Assembly (NCBI GenBank): GCA_947184155.2
Contig: CAMXCT020001786.1
Span: 26,959 to 90,958 of the forward strand
DNA length: 64,000 nt
Source: Cladocopium goreaui
Taxonomy: Eukaryota > Sar > Dinophyceae > Suessiales > Symbiodiniaceae
Direction: 5' to 3'
Below, piece by piece: positions 35,411 to 47,530 of the stretch (position 1 is its first letter; every line of letters starts with the position of its first letter). A model generated the notes under the pieces. The model searched no databases. It was not told the origin of the DNA and saw only the letters and a program-made list of their open reading frames with translations. The position numbers and the translations under genes were made by a program.

Positions 35411-38400
35411 TCAGGCCTCCTCCACTGGTGCTTGGGCAGGTTTCAGCAGTTCCTTGCCGCTGATCTTGACGCTCACCTGTTACGGGGGGCCATCATTTTT
35501 ACACATCGGCCCCTGTAAAAATGGTCCAGATCAGCTTAAAGTGTTTCATTCTAGGCATTTTTTTTGGGCAACATTATATATATATATGTATATATATTTC
35601 TGAGAAGGGTATGTTCCCAATGCTTCCCAAGTCCCCAATTCCCAGCAGAGTCAAAAGAAACATTGGAAAATTCCCAACATAGCCAAACACGAGTTGTTTT
35701 TGATACTCCGAGTAACTGATAAAGAGGGAAATATCCCATTTGAATCCTCCAAATTATAATTAATAGTGTTCCCCCGTTTTGTTCAAACCTCCAAAGTAAA
35801 CACGCCAGCAAAAACTGTCCAAACAACGGGAACGTCCTAAAACTCAAGGTCTTGTAGCTGGAAAAAAAAAAAACGGGAACATTTGGCAGTGTGTCAAAAC
35901 CTTGTACCCCTGGTGAACATCAAAATAGCTGGTAAATGGATGTTCATCCCATTAAAAATGGTATTAATAGGTATTGATCCATACCCATTTCGCCAACCAA
36001 AACGCCGGCTCCCCAACGCGTAAAGAGGCAGGCCACCCAGCCACTCTGTGGTCCGAGGCCATCGACCAACTCGTGGCCTGAGATCCACCGGGAGGACCAA
36101 ACCTTTTTTTAACCTCAACAAAAAGGGAGTCCTGGCATGGGAAAATTCAGGGAAAAAATGATGTTGATATGTTTACCATGATGTCCACTTATTGCTTGAA
36201 TACCTAGCCTGTTGCTTGGAAAAAAAAATCAAGAGTGTCCCATTTCATCATCAACAAAGAAAAGTTCTATGGCAATTCCCATATTATGAGGATGGGTCAA
36301 AACCTACGATACCAGATGATACCAGATTTGTGGGGTGGACATCCATAAAGAACAGCTATCTTGATGTTGGGCCAAGGTTTGGATCCATCGCCACATCCAA
36401 ACAGAATCCATCTCCCAAAAATGGCTGTGGATCAAAAGCCTGGTACCTTGGTGAACAGCAGAATACTTGCCATTCCCAAAAAAATAGAGGGCGGCACCCC
36501 GTGGGGGAGTGATTTTTCATTAAAAATGATGATAAAACACTGTAAATACCGATGTTTTATGCATTTGGAGGGTCTAAAACCGTAGTAAAACACACTTTTT
36601 TCATCATGATCTTGACATGAGATATACAAAAACATTGACAGGCACCAAACAAACCAAAAAAAACAAACCACTAGATGCACCAAACATCGACAGGCACCAA
36701 AAAAATCAAAAAAAACAAAAATTCCAGCAACTACTCAGAAGTGGACCCATAGTTCCTGGAAATTTTAGTTTTTTTGGTTTTTTTGGTGCCTGTGCAGGTT
36801 TGGTGCATCTAGTGGTTTGGTTTTTTTGGTTTTTTTGGTGCCTGTGCAGGTTTGGTGACTAGTGGTTTGGTTTTTTTGGTTTTTTTGGTGCCTGTGCAGG
36901 TTTGGTGACTCTGACTTCACAAAACATTGACAGGCACCAAAAAAAACAAAAAAAACAAACCACTAGATGCACCAAACATCGACAGGCACCAAAAAAAACA
37001 AAAAAAACAAACAATCCAGCAACTACTCAGAAGTGGACCCATAGTTCCTGGAAATTTTAGTTTTTTTGGTTTTTTTGGTGCCTGTGCAGGTTTGGTGCAT
37101 CTAGTGGTTTGTTTTTTTTGTATTTTTTGGTGCCTGTGCAGGTTTGGTGTCTGTGCAGGTGCTGGTGAGGTGTATGTTTGGATCTTGGCCATATTTTAAA
37201 CTTATGTTTCTACCGTTATCTTTGTAGCTATGCCACCACACAGGTTGCCTGACTTAATATTCAACAGCTTGACAAATTTCTTTGTCTCTTAAACTATTGA
37301 AATGAGACTGCTGACAAGACTCTGCAAGATAACAATGATAAACGAGATATGTACCTACTTCTTGAATTGTAACATTCCCACCATCCTTCTTATCCAGAGT
37401 GTTAGATGTGCTTGTGTTATATCCACCTATATACTGTATGCCCTTCCCACCATACTTCTTATGTAGCGCAAATGCTTCTATATACAATATATATATGTTA
37501 AGATGATATCAATCTAACAAGTTCATGAAGAAACACCTATATCTTATCAATTGCTTTTAGCAATAGAATTTCTCCATCACCTCCATCACACTAGTCACCT
37601 ATTGCTACTGTATATTCTGTTCCAAGATGTGCAGCTACCCATTCTTATGGCATGTTGTGCAGCAGATGTTTTCTGTTATGTGCTGATTGTTTGTAGTTCT
37701 TTGCAAGCCTCACAGGAAAAATTGAATCCTGCCACAAGAGTCTGTAAATGCCAGTGATTTATGACAGCATATGAGAGCCTTTGGAGGTGAACTCTATTTT
37801 TTGCTCTAAAATAACGGTTTTAAGCCCACTTTGGTCACAAAACACTGTAAATACCAGTATTTTTGACCATTTTTAGAGCAAAAATCACTCCCCCATGAGG
37901 GGCCGTTCTGAAAAAATATGGGGCATCATAATGTGTATATATATATGTATATGTATATATATATATAGTAGGTTTTGGCCCATCTCCATATCCATATATG
38001 AACTTCTGCTTTCCCATGGTTTTCCCATCATTTTCCCATCCCGCTTGGGGGTCTCCGCCCTTGAACCAGGAACGCAGCCGCTCGCCCAGCAGTTGCAGCT
38101 CCTTCACCCGAGCGCCCATGGAGAGGCGCTCCTCGCAAGCCTAGACTGACGATTTTTCATGAGATTTCACCAGGATGGGATGATTCATGGTATATTAATG
38201 GTAGAATAATAATCATCCCAGTAGTATACCAATATATCAACAATAATAATAATACAATAATAATAATAATAGTAATAGTATAATAATAAGAAGAAGAACA
38301 ATAATAATAATCATAATAATAACAAACATAAGATGACTTTTAATAATGATAATGGTATAATACTGGGATGATGATTGTGACTAATGATAGTAATAACAGC

Positions 38401-41400
38401 TAATCATGGGATGATAATCCTTGTGCAATAATGATGTAACAATGGAATAATCTCTGAATAATCATGATTCATGTGGTAATGATGCGATAATCATGGGATA
38501 ATAAAGGGATTAGTTAGTTAGAGTCCAACATGATTTACCCTCTAACTGACATAGCTACGGTATCACCCATATACATACTTTGCTTGATGTACCTATTAAG
38601 ATGGGGGTGTTCCATAGCTATGCTAAGTTTACCAGAGGCTACTGTTCAAAACCATGGGTTTCCTGTTATGTGTTGTTTCTCTTCGACCAATCTCTGGGTC
38701 TTACTGCTGTTGGGCTGCAAAGCTGAACCCATAAAAAATTAAGTTGCTCGTCAACAATATGCTCATGAAAAATAACATAATGTTGGTGGCTTCAATGCCA
38801 ATAATGTATATATATATATATATACATGTGCTCGGTATATCTGTATATTCTACAGCGCCAACCAGGTTATGTCTAAAAATATATGGATGTCATACAGATC
38901 AATTCTTGATTTGGTGCCAATCATATCAAACTTGCAGATGTTATCTGGTATATATGTTATCTATATATATATACCAAATTATATCAACATCATTTACCCG
39001 CCAGACAAGAAATCTGCTGAAAAGTCCTGATCGTTCGGATGTGTGGATGCTTTCCCAGACGATTCAAGCCACTTCCAAGGGATCACTGGGCGGTTTTCTG
39101 ATTTCCAGGATCAAATGATGTGGTTGCTACCCGCTTAGACAATGGATAAGTTCAATTCAGAAACTTCGATTCGCCATAGAAAGCCATAGTAAACTCCAGA
39201 AATCCCGTGCCTTGAAAACCTTGGCATCGTGGTAGAGTCAGGGGTAGCAATTTCAATAAAAACCTTTACCATAGCACAAACTATGACACCATGAGACAAC
39301 ATCATCCACCGTAACCCGGAAATTTTGGTGGCTGGAATATAAATCAAACGCCCCATTTAGATCCATCAGCATTCCTTTCCCAATTTGTGAGTTCTCGCAA
39401 GCACAGCATGGCACCCACAAAAGGATCGCCTTGGACGACAGCGCTTGACCTTCTCGCACCAAAATGCCGCCCTTATCAGCACCTCCAATGACCTCCGGGC
39501 AATTTCCTGGATCATCTCAAGAGGATCAACATGACATCTACTTCTATAGATGTATATATATATACATAAAGATATATATATATACATATGTATATCTATA
39601 TATATACAACTACATATATATATAATTTCATACATATCTACCTACATATATTATCATATCTTCATATGGATGTGTCTGAAAATGGTGTGTTGCTATGCAA
39701 AAATGATGCTTCCCCATCGGCTCGCCTCCCAGATCATGGCGGCTGCAGCTAGGCGGTCCAAAACACGCGAGAAATGAACCAACTGTGCCAACTGTAAATA
39801 ACAAATATCATAGTAATGATTGAAAGGTAAGTTTTATAAGTTGTTCTCTAACTTTTTTTGATGATGACATGTGACTAGTATATATGTGTTTTTATAGCAT
39901 ATGTTTCAAAGAAGCCATGATGTTCGCGGTTCTATGATCATGTCCGTCGTACGGTTTTTGGTGTCAAAAACTGGATTCGAGGCGCACCCATCCCTTTATG
40001 CTTGAGGATGTTTTTCAAGGAGTACCAGAGCCTCATTGGTTCACAATGGTTCAACTACATCCACTATGTTTCTATAGTGCCAAGAATCACCAAAATCTGC
40101 GGGTCCCTCTCCCAACTATGACTCATTTCCCGTCTGGTGAAAAGCTTCAAAACTTTGGTCCAAAAGCTGCCGCTTCAAGTTCTTCACAGCTGGTGGACGC
40201 AAAGTTAAAAAGGGTAGTGTGCCGTCCAGCTAAGGATCTTAGGCTCAGCTTCCCTAAGTTCCCAAGGGTTGAAAAGAGCGAGAAGGGAGCATTCGATTCT
40301 CATTTCACTGCGAACTCGGAAGTTGCAAATCCGTGCAACTTTGTTTCCAAGACTTCACTATGTTGAGAGACTAGAACAATGTTTGTGAGCCAGAGACTTC
40401 AGAAATCAGAGTGAGACTATCATCAAATGTTTGTTGAGGATTCCATGCTCAAACCCGGGATGTGCAAAGTGAAAATCTCATTAAACATAGTAAAAGCGTT
40501 AGTAAAACCGACTTTTCTCCAAGCGCTTCCATCGTTTTTCAGCCTCGTAAGGAGCCCACCCCCCTGTTAAAGCATGGATTATAGGTGGTGTTTAATAGGG
40601 GAAGGGGATTAGGCTTGGAAAATCAGAAGGTGATTTTAACCACCTAATTAATCAGAAAGAAATGTAGCTTGCAATGGGTCCTGCGCGAGATCAACAAGAT
40701 TTTGAGCCAGCTCAGAGAACACACTTCATCTCACTCAGATGGCCTCCCAACCACCAGAAGATGGAAACAAAATCTATGGCATGCCATAAAACAAGATTCT
40801 GTTCATTTATGCGGGGCCATTTCCTATTGTAAATAACCATGGCCATTGAGCGGCTCAGGCTGCGACCATGTTCTTTGCTCGGGATGGTGCCATGGCTGGG
40901 ATTGGAGATCTTCGACAAGCTACTGAAGTAGGGAGCTGGTTGGCTCCACCAGCAGCTGGTTGTTTCTCTCTGGGAAAAGTCATTCCTGGGAAAAGTCATA
41001 TGTTTCAATGTGATTTTGTGATTTTCACATGATTTCATGTGATATTTATTAATATGGTTCTTGAAGTCACCATCTTGTTGCTCTGCCTTGTGGGCATCGT
41101 CCCAAGCCGAGCTGCTTGCGTCACCCGGGAGGTGGGGATAGCCCCAATGGCAACTTTTTTTTGTGGAAGATGATCACAGACCACTCAAAATTTGGGGCAC
41201 CCTATCTTCAGACCAACCCACATTGCTCATTTTAGATTGGGCGCCCAGAAAAGATGTAGGGGAGATTCCATGGCAAGAAATGACCCCATCTTTCACTTTC
41301 ACTTGGCTTTGCCAGAGCCATCTTCATAGGTCACTTCATGACCTCTAGCATGTACCTTCATATAACCCCCAAAAAACTGAGGAGATCATATATCTTCGGA

Positions 41401-42593
41401 GACAAAGTCGACCAAGTTTTACGGAATCCATCATTCTCTCCACGAATTTGAATACACAAATTCTAATTCCGAGCTATTCCTGAGTTTTACCATCTTTTCT
41501 GAGCTATTTCATGGAAATATATATGGAATTCACCAAACTCTGCCTATCAAAACATGGTGAGAGTCCAACAGGCAGGTCCTGTGGAGAGTCCAACAAAGTG
41601 GCGATCCGCAGCATACCCTGCGGACTGGAGGGATATGAGGGATATGTTATTTGTTTCATTGTTTCATATCCTGGAAAAAAACTTATCTTTAAGAAATATA
41701 ATATAATATAATATAATATATATATATAATGTAGATGTATCGATGTATGGATATGTCCTACATGGGTGTAACATCTCTTCAATGACAGGACCCCACTGAG
41801 CGCCCCCATCCGCTGTGGATCCAGTGGTTCTGTTAATACTCTTCTATTACTGTTGGAGCCTGGTTAAACCAGACATGAATCTGGGGTTTTCAACCCTGCC
41901 AAGAGTTGGGGGAGAGCAATGATTTCCACTGGCGATGTTCAGGTTTGAACTCGTAAAATGAAATGGAGAGCACATCCTAATATTATTCATATATCATATA
42001 TACCAATTCTTACGAAGATACTATATAACAATAGCTGCTGAAACCATAAATCCATAGGACTGAAACGATATTTCTTGGGATTTACACCAACTATAACCAC
42101 TAGTGGTTGATAGTTGTCTCCCCACCCCCCGCCTGCACGAGCACTTCCATCGAGGCATGGTCCAAATCTAAGCCCAGCACTGAAGCCTCAAACGGCTGGC
42201 CCCAAGACCATCAGCTTCCCAAAGATTTGGACACCTCTGGAAATTTGGACACCTCTAGATTCCTGCAGATTGCTATGGGTCAAACTGAGTAGCCACCAAT
42301 ATGATTGAATTTATGCTAAGAAAGACCCATTTTGTGGGTAATTGATACCGGCTTGATTTGCGCACGCACGACACGGCCAGTCATGCCTATTTACATCAGG
42401 ATTTAGAGATTGAAACCTTCAGAAAATGTAAGCTAAAATCAGTGAAATGGAGTTGGCACTTGAGAAGTTATAGTACATAATACATCTATATATCTACTAT
42501 CTATATTGGTACACATATATATATACTATCTATACTATCTATATTGCTTTGCGCCTGGATCAGCTTGGCCCAGCTCGTCGGATCCTCCAGGAC
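35411..42593 (-). CDS. Gene ending in a GGADKGGILVREG-type domain (multi-exon)
   Basis: The 3' exons join cleanly: 39782-39713 (SRVLDRLAAAAMIWEASRWG), 39507-39431 (VIGGADKGGILVREGQALSS), 38140-38059 (RLSMGARVKELQLLGERL), 36077-36037 (HELVDGLGPQSGW) and 35476-35411 (VSVKISGKELLKPAQAPVEE, stop TGA 35413-35411). The order GGADKGGI.VR.G, GARV.EL.L.GERL, GP.SGWVSVK..GKELL is a compact beta-rich (SH3-like) module that I recall from many dinoflagellate predicted proteins. Its function is unknown. Further exons in the same direction are 42593-42555 (VLEDPTSWAKLIQ), 42186-42133 (ASVLGLDLDHASMEVLVQ) and 40922-40838 (SKISNPSHGTIPSKEHG). Their links are not fully resolved and the start codon was not found. 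Several donors are GC. Confidence 0.6.
36628..37171. repeat. Foldback repeat in two tandem copies
   Basis: Each copy (36628-36920 and 36921-37171) has arms made of CATTGACAGGCACCAAA / CACTAGATGCACCAAAC and their reverse complement (GGTTTGGTGCATCTAGTG, TTTTTGGTGCCTGTGCAGG) around a unique core (CAGCAACTACTCAGAAGTGG). The arms could form a long hairpin. Long A and T runs (GGTTTTTTTGG) pad them. Confidence 0.85.
38180..38500. repeat. AAT-rich imperfect microsatellite
   Basis: AATAATAAT runs and ATCATGGGATAAT variants. Intronic in the model that spans it. Confidence 0.7.
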
Positions 42594-42599
42594 CTGGGG

Positions 42600-43615
42600 A
42601 TGGGAGTTGAAGTGAATTTGCAATATTCTCTATCTCCAGGATGAATATATATATATATATGATTATACTATATATATAGATATATTCATTATATATATAT
42701 GATAGGTATATTAATATAGATATATAGATATATATATTCTATACAAACACCATATCCTATCGATAATGCATATAATATACAATTCTAGATGTATGTATGG
42801 GAATTACACATATACAGATATTAATGCAGTACTTATATAGAGTATGGTACTGGTATGTACATATGAACATGTGTTGATTAGAGTGTACATAATTTGTCGT
42901 TCCAATACATATGATACGTTGAAATAACCATATTATGATCTGATATAATATCATATAATATGGTATGGTATTGTAGATAATGGATCCACATACTATGTAT
43001 ATATATACATATGTATAACCATGTACATTATGTGTATATCTATGTATGTATGTATGTATATGATTATGTATATATATATATATATATGCATGCTTATTTA
43101 TATAGTATTGTATTTAATATAAATATATCTATATATAATCATATATATATGTGATTGTATATGTATATGATTATATATCATATAAATATAAAGTCATATC
43201 TATATTTATATGATTATATATAAATATATATGATTATATATACATATTATTATATATATGATTATATATGTAGGATTAAATATATGATTCTATATATATG
43301 GTTATATATGATATATATATGTGATTGTATATATATATATGATTGTATATATGATTATATATATATATATGATTTATATATATATGTGTGATTGTATATA
43401 TATATATATGATTATATATATATTTATATATATATATATGATTATATATATGATTATATATATATGATTATGTATATATTGATTATATATATGATTATAT
43501 ATATACGTATATATATATATATATGATCATATATATATACGTATGTATTATATATATATGATCATATATATATGATTATATATATATGATTATATATGTA
43601 CGTGCGTGTAGTATC
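42600..43615. repeat. TATA / GATTATATAT repeat tract
   Basis: About 1 kb of TATATATGATTATATAT permutations. No gene. It separates the 3' side of the Cys-rich gene from the next gene to the left. Confidence 0.93.
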
Positions 43616-43976
43616 GTGTATTGTATTCCGAGACCCCAGACCCTACCTCAAAGACCCTCAGAAAAAATCGCGGCCATTGCATATACAACCTTCAGCCCTT
43701 CCAACATCAGACATACCCTCTGGGTAGTTGTTGTTCATTGCATCAGTCCTGCAAGGCGGAGGGCGCAAATTCGAACTGCAATGGATCAGCTATCACTCTG
43801 TGGTTGTAGTGATTTGCTTCAATTGCTCACATGGCTGCAGGCAATTTACGTGTGTCAAAATGGCAAGCGTCTCCAAAACTGCCCCTTTTTGTTCCCAGCT
43901 TTTCGGTTGTCCTCAGACAACACGGTTTCGTTACAAGGGATGGTGTGTGAAGTCAGTGAAGCCCAACAGCTGACGT

Positions 43977-44618
43977 CTAGGAATACAACTTCTTCAGTTT
44001 CTGGAACTTCGCCATCGCCTCGTTCTGCCTGACGACGCATGCCTGGTCTCCATCGGGCCACTGATAGCCAAGACCACTACAGCATTGCCGCAAGGTTCCG
44101 TCTGGGGGCGCGTAAGCGTGTCCTTTCCCGGCAGCATATGGACTGGGAATGCGGAGGTCCATGTCGTGCAGAATCTTCCCCAATGCTTCCTCGCTTTGGT
44201 TGTTCATATCATAACTCTTCACGCAGCAACGCCAAACTGAACCAGGCCGATATCCTCCAAGGCACACAGTCTGATGCTCGCCAAAGTATCTTCCGCACTT
44301 CTGCGGTTTCTCTTCCTCCGGCTCCTTTTTGCCCAAGTATTTTTGGAATTTCCTGTTGATCAAACCCTTCTTCTTTTTCGGCTCTGGCTTGGTGTAGCAT
44401 GCTTGCCCAAGAGCAAGCTCGCAGGTTGAGGTATTCTGGTCACACACCAAGCCCTCAGCACAGCAATTCTTCTGCTCGTCTGCCTCCCACGGAGGCCATG
44501 ACGTCTCCCCACATCCGGAAGCGCACGGCTCTCCTTGTCCCGGGAGGGCCGGGAGGGAGTTCTGCACACGCCGAGCCGAGGCCATCGAGAGCAGCAATAG
44601 GAAGGAGTGCATTCTCAA
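43977..44618 (-). CDS. Secreted Cys-rich protein, 213 aa, single exon
   Basis: An intact reading frame runs from ATG 44618 to TAG 43977. The N terminus is a classic signal peptide (MRMHSFLLLLSMASA). The mature part has about 14 Cys, including three CC pairs, in the order CASGC, NCC, LVC, TC, AC, then a Lys/Glu-rich insert (KKKKGLINRKFQKYLGKKEP), then C.RYFG, VC, RCC, QCC, AC. The paired Cys and the spacing suggest several small disulphide-bonded modules. I recognise no family. It is probably secreted or at the cell surface. It lacks introns, unlike all its neighbours, and lies on the same strand. It might be a retroposed copy, though I see no spliced-leader relic. Confidence 0.75.
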   Translation of the reverse strand: MRMHSFLLLLSMASARRVQNSLPALPGQGEPCASGCGETSWPPWEADEQKNCCAEGLVCDQNTSTCELALGQACYTKPEPKKKKGLINRKFQKYLGKKEPEEEKPQKCGRYFGEHQTVCLGGYRPGSVWRCCVKSYDMNNQSEEALGKILHDMDLRIPSPYAAGKGHAYAPPDGTLRQCCSGLGYQWPDGDQACVVRQNEAMAKFQKLKKLYS

Positions 44619-44639
44619 ACTGACGGGATCTGACGGCTA

Positions 44640-45290
44640 AGTCAGCTAACTATAGATGGTGCTGTTACTTTGAGCCTCTGCGGATTCACCACTGACGTTG
44701 ACCACGCATGTTCTTCGAAGTCCTACATGATTTTTCTTTTGCGTTGTGCAGCAAAAAAAATGTGGCAAACCGCGGGTGTAACCACTGAAGCCTGGAATGG
44801 CAAACAATCATGACGCATGACAGCTTGCACAAGCAACACACGCGGTCCTCATGATGAGGACATCGGCAATGTGGCAGTTGTTCTTTTTCAGTCGTGCTTG
44901 AAGAACAGGAAAGTCAGGCTGGTCAAGCAGCCAAGATGTGCCTTATGGCCCTCCAAAACGGTTGCCATGTTGAAAAAACATTGGTGCAGGTGAGGTGTGT
45001 TTTACAAACCGTTACAAACCCAGGATCCTCATCCTCCAAGTTCTCCAAGGTCGGTTGTGGGTTGGGAATCTTCAAGGGAAAAAAAACACAGAAGGAACGG
45101 CTTGGAACTTGCTGGAATCTGTCTGATGTATTTTTTTCAGAACTCGTCATACCGTGGTGTATATGTAGTGAGATTGGTTCTGAATATGGTATGACTTATC
45201 TGAAGTGGTCCCTCAATATTTGGGTACCCTGGGTGCCCTCCCACTTTCGGCCTTTCGGTCCTCTAGAGGCTCCATGATGACCAGAAAATG
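44640..45290. other. No gene seen
   Basis: Intergenic sequence upstream of the Cys-rich gene. Short open frames on the plus strand (44894-45277) show no motif or splice support. Confidence 0.4.
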
Positions 45291-45310
45291 CGACCTGGAC
45301 GCGAGATGAC

Positions 45311-45381
45311 CGGAGGCCCTGCTGTGGCTGAGCTCCATTTCGATTCTTGCTCAGCGATTCGGACCATCCAGTCAAACATTG
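45311..45381 (-). CDS. Isolated candidate exon
   Basis: Acceptor GATTTTTCAG|CA and donor CCTCCG|GTCATC (or CCAG|GTCGC at 45295). The open frame reads MFDWMVRIAEQESKWSSATA. No partner exon was assigned. It lies on the same strand as the other genes. It may be the end of an unrecognised gene between 45 and 47 kb. Confidence 0.35.
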
Positions 45382-45979
45382 CTGAAAAATCCACAAATGG
45401 AAGATATAGAAAAATGGAGGATTTCGGGTTGCCAGATTGGCAGACATAGAGCTTAATTCTGGATAATTCTGGTTGAATAGTGGTGGTTGCTAGACCCGCA
45501 TTCCACCCCATGACTTTGATCCAACGTAGCATCGTCCATCTTCGGTGACTGTCGACTGTCGCTGATTTTTGCGGTGAAATGCTCCGTGTGTTGCGACTAA
45601 AGCCAGTAAGTACCCGGGGTGGTCCCGAAGTGGTTCGGGTTCGGGTTCGGCTGGGCGACGGCACAGGGGGGGGGTTTGCCGGTGCGGGTTCGGGGGTTCG
45701 AATGCGATCATGGTCTACAATACTGGAGTACTGGAGATCTTAAGAGGATGGCGGTATTACAGACACACCCACATTATTGAACTAAGCTATCTTGGGGAGT
45801 TCCGAAACGTTCTTTGAGTCAGTGGCCCCATGGCCGGAATGTTCCATCACACTTGTGCTGGGGTTTCTGGAATCCTTGGTGGAGGGAAGGTCACATGTTT
45901 CTGCCGAGCAGAGCATGCATATTGTTACGTGCGGAAGTCCTGTGCATCCCATATACCTCAAACACACTGAACATACATA

Positions 45980-46430
45980 TATGAGACCTAGGATGAATTA
46001 CATTGCCTTATCTTCCATTTACATTGCAGCACGCTACCTTGCACTACTTTGTATTACACTACGTTGCATAATTACCCTACTTGACATTATATACCTTACA
46101 TTACCTAGGCTGACCTTGCCTCATCTCACATTGCATTAAATTATATTCCGCTTACATCACATGACATTGCCTCACATTACCTCACCTTTCATTGCATTAC
46201 CTATTACCTAATATACCTTACACTACACTACATACCTTCCTTTACATACCTTAGGTACATCATGGTACATCACATTACCTTCCTTGACCTCACACAGTAC
46301 CTAACCTACCCAAACCTAACTTTAATACTCTACATGACATGACATTACACATTGCATCACAAGACGTTAAAATACATTGACGGTGCATTACATTGCATGT
46401 CCTGACATTACTTTCTCTTTTACATCTAAT
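45980..46430. repeat. Degenerate ACATTAC / TTACATTGC repeats
   Basis: ACATTACATTGC-like words recur irregularly for about 450 bp. No gene seen. Confidence 0.6.
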
Positions 46431-46784
46431 CTTCAGTGAGGCCGGGTTCGGATACGCTGGAGGCTCTAGGCGAAGCAACAGCACGAATTAATTCCATGAA
46501 TCGCGCCCTCCACGCGCTATTTTGAACGGCCCTGTCCTTGCTGTGTCACAGAAATACTTTACAATATTCGGAAACAAACACAAGAGGCGCTAGAGGACAA
46601 AACAAATCACGAGAGGCAGTGCAAAACATCCGGAAAAGAACATCTGCCAAAATTACTTTGTTTCTAGCCTCGTCTCCCTCGGGGCCCTTTATGGTTGCCT
46701 GAGTCTAAGGGGTTGTGTCACTAATTCCCATGAGGACAATAAGGCTTGTCCTTGCTATTTCCTTGTAGGGGTTTTGGGTTTCAG

Positions 46785-46905
46785 TTGTTGTTGGGCAGCC
46801 CAGACCAAGCGACGGAAAAGAAGTGGAAATATCAGACGAGCAGAAAGGTTTCGTGCTTATTTCGGAATCTGCTGGAGGCCAAGCAGCTTGGCCCGGCTCG
46901 CAATG
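46785..46905 (+). CDS. Candidate plus-strand exon, doubtful
   Basis: Strong canonical signals on the plus strand: acceptor TTGGGTTTCAG| and donor CGCAATG|GTAAGAG. The enclosed frame is open (KKWKYQTSRKVSCLFRNLL). It runs against the direction of all other gene models here. No plus-strand partner with matching phase was found. Confidence 0.3.
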
Positions 46906-46979
46906 GTAAGAGAACCACAACAAGAACAAGAACACGAAGAAGAACTACAGCCTACAAGATGTAAATGTGTTTGTATTGC

Positions 46980-47440
46980 GGGGGGGACCCAGGTATACGA
47001 CTTTGGTTTTGGGATCGGCTTCGGGTTCCGCTTCGCGAACGGTTTGAAACAGTGTTGTTTTTGGTTCGGGGAGGGAAGAGCAGTTGGGACTTCGGGTTCG
47101 GGATCGGCTTCGGGGTCCGCGTCGGGTTCGGCTTCGGGNNNNNNNNNNNNNNNNNNNNNNNNNNNNNNNNNNNNNNNNNNNNNNNNNNNNNNNNNNNNNN
47201 NNNNNNNNNNNNNNNNNNNNNNNNNNNNNNNNNNNNNNCGGGGGGAGGAAGCAGGTAGGACTTCGGGTTCAGGATCGGCTCCTGGTTCGCCTTCGGCTTC
47301 GGCTTCGGGTTCAGCTTCGGGTTCGGGTTCCCGCGCGGTCTTTGCGAAAGGTTTAAGTGTTCTTTTTGGGCGGGGGGGGGGAGCAGGTACGACTTCGGGT
47401 TCGGATGGGGTTCGTTATGCCCTAAAGCCCAAGTTCCAAG
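46980..47440 (+). repeat. TTCGGG / GGCTTCGGGTTC minisatellite interrupted by a gap
   Basis: GC-rich units GGTTCGGGATCGGCTTCG repeat on both sides of the N block and read as Gly-Ser in one frame. A shorter GGTTCGGG patch lies at 45625-45700. Confidence 0.8.
47139..47238. other. Assembly gap, exactly 100 N
   Basis: One hundred N, the usual placeholder for a gap of unknown size, inside a GC-rich minisatellite. The true array may be longer. Confidence 0.99.
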
Positions 47441-47530
47441 AGTGGAAATCCTCGGCTTGACTTGGTGAAATTCTTCCTGTTTCTGATCAAGTCGCTGTTT
47501 TTTGCTGGTGAAATCCTGATTGGCGCCATG

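Noticed and set aside
39998..40366. Plus-strand 122-aa frame
   Set aside because: No motif, no splice partner, against the local gene direction. Composition looks non-coding.
43900..44640. Spliced-leader relic near the intron-less gene
   Set aside because: No copy of the dinoflagellate 22-nt leader core was seen upstream of the ATG, so retroposition remains unproven.
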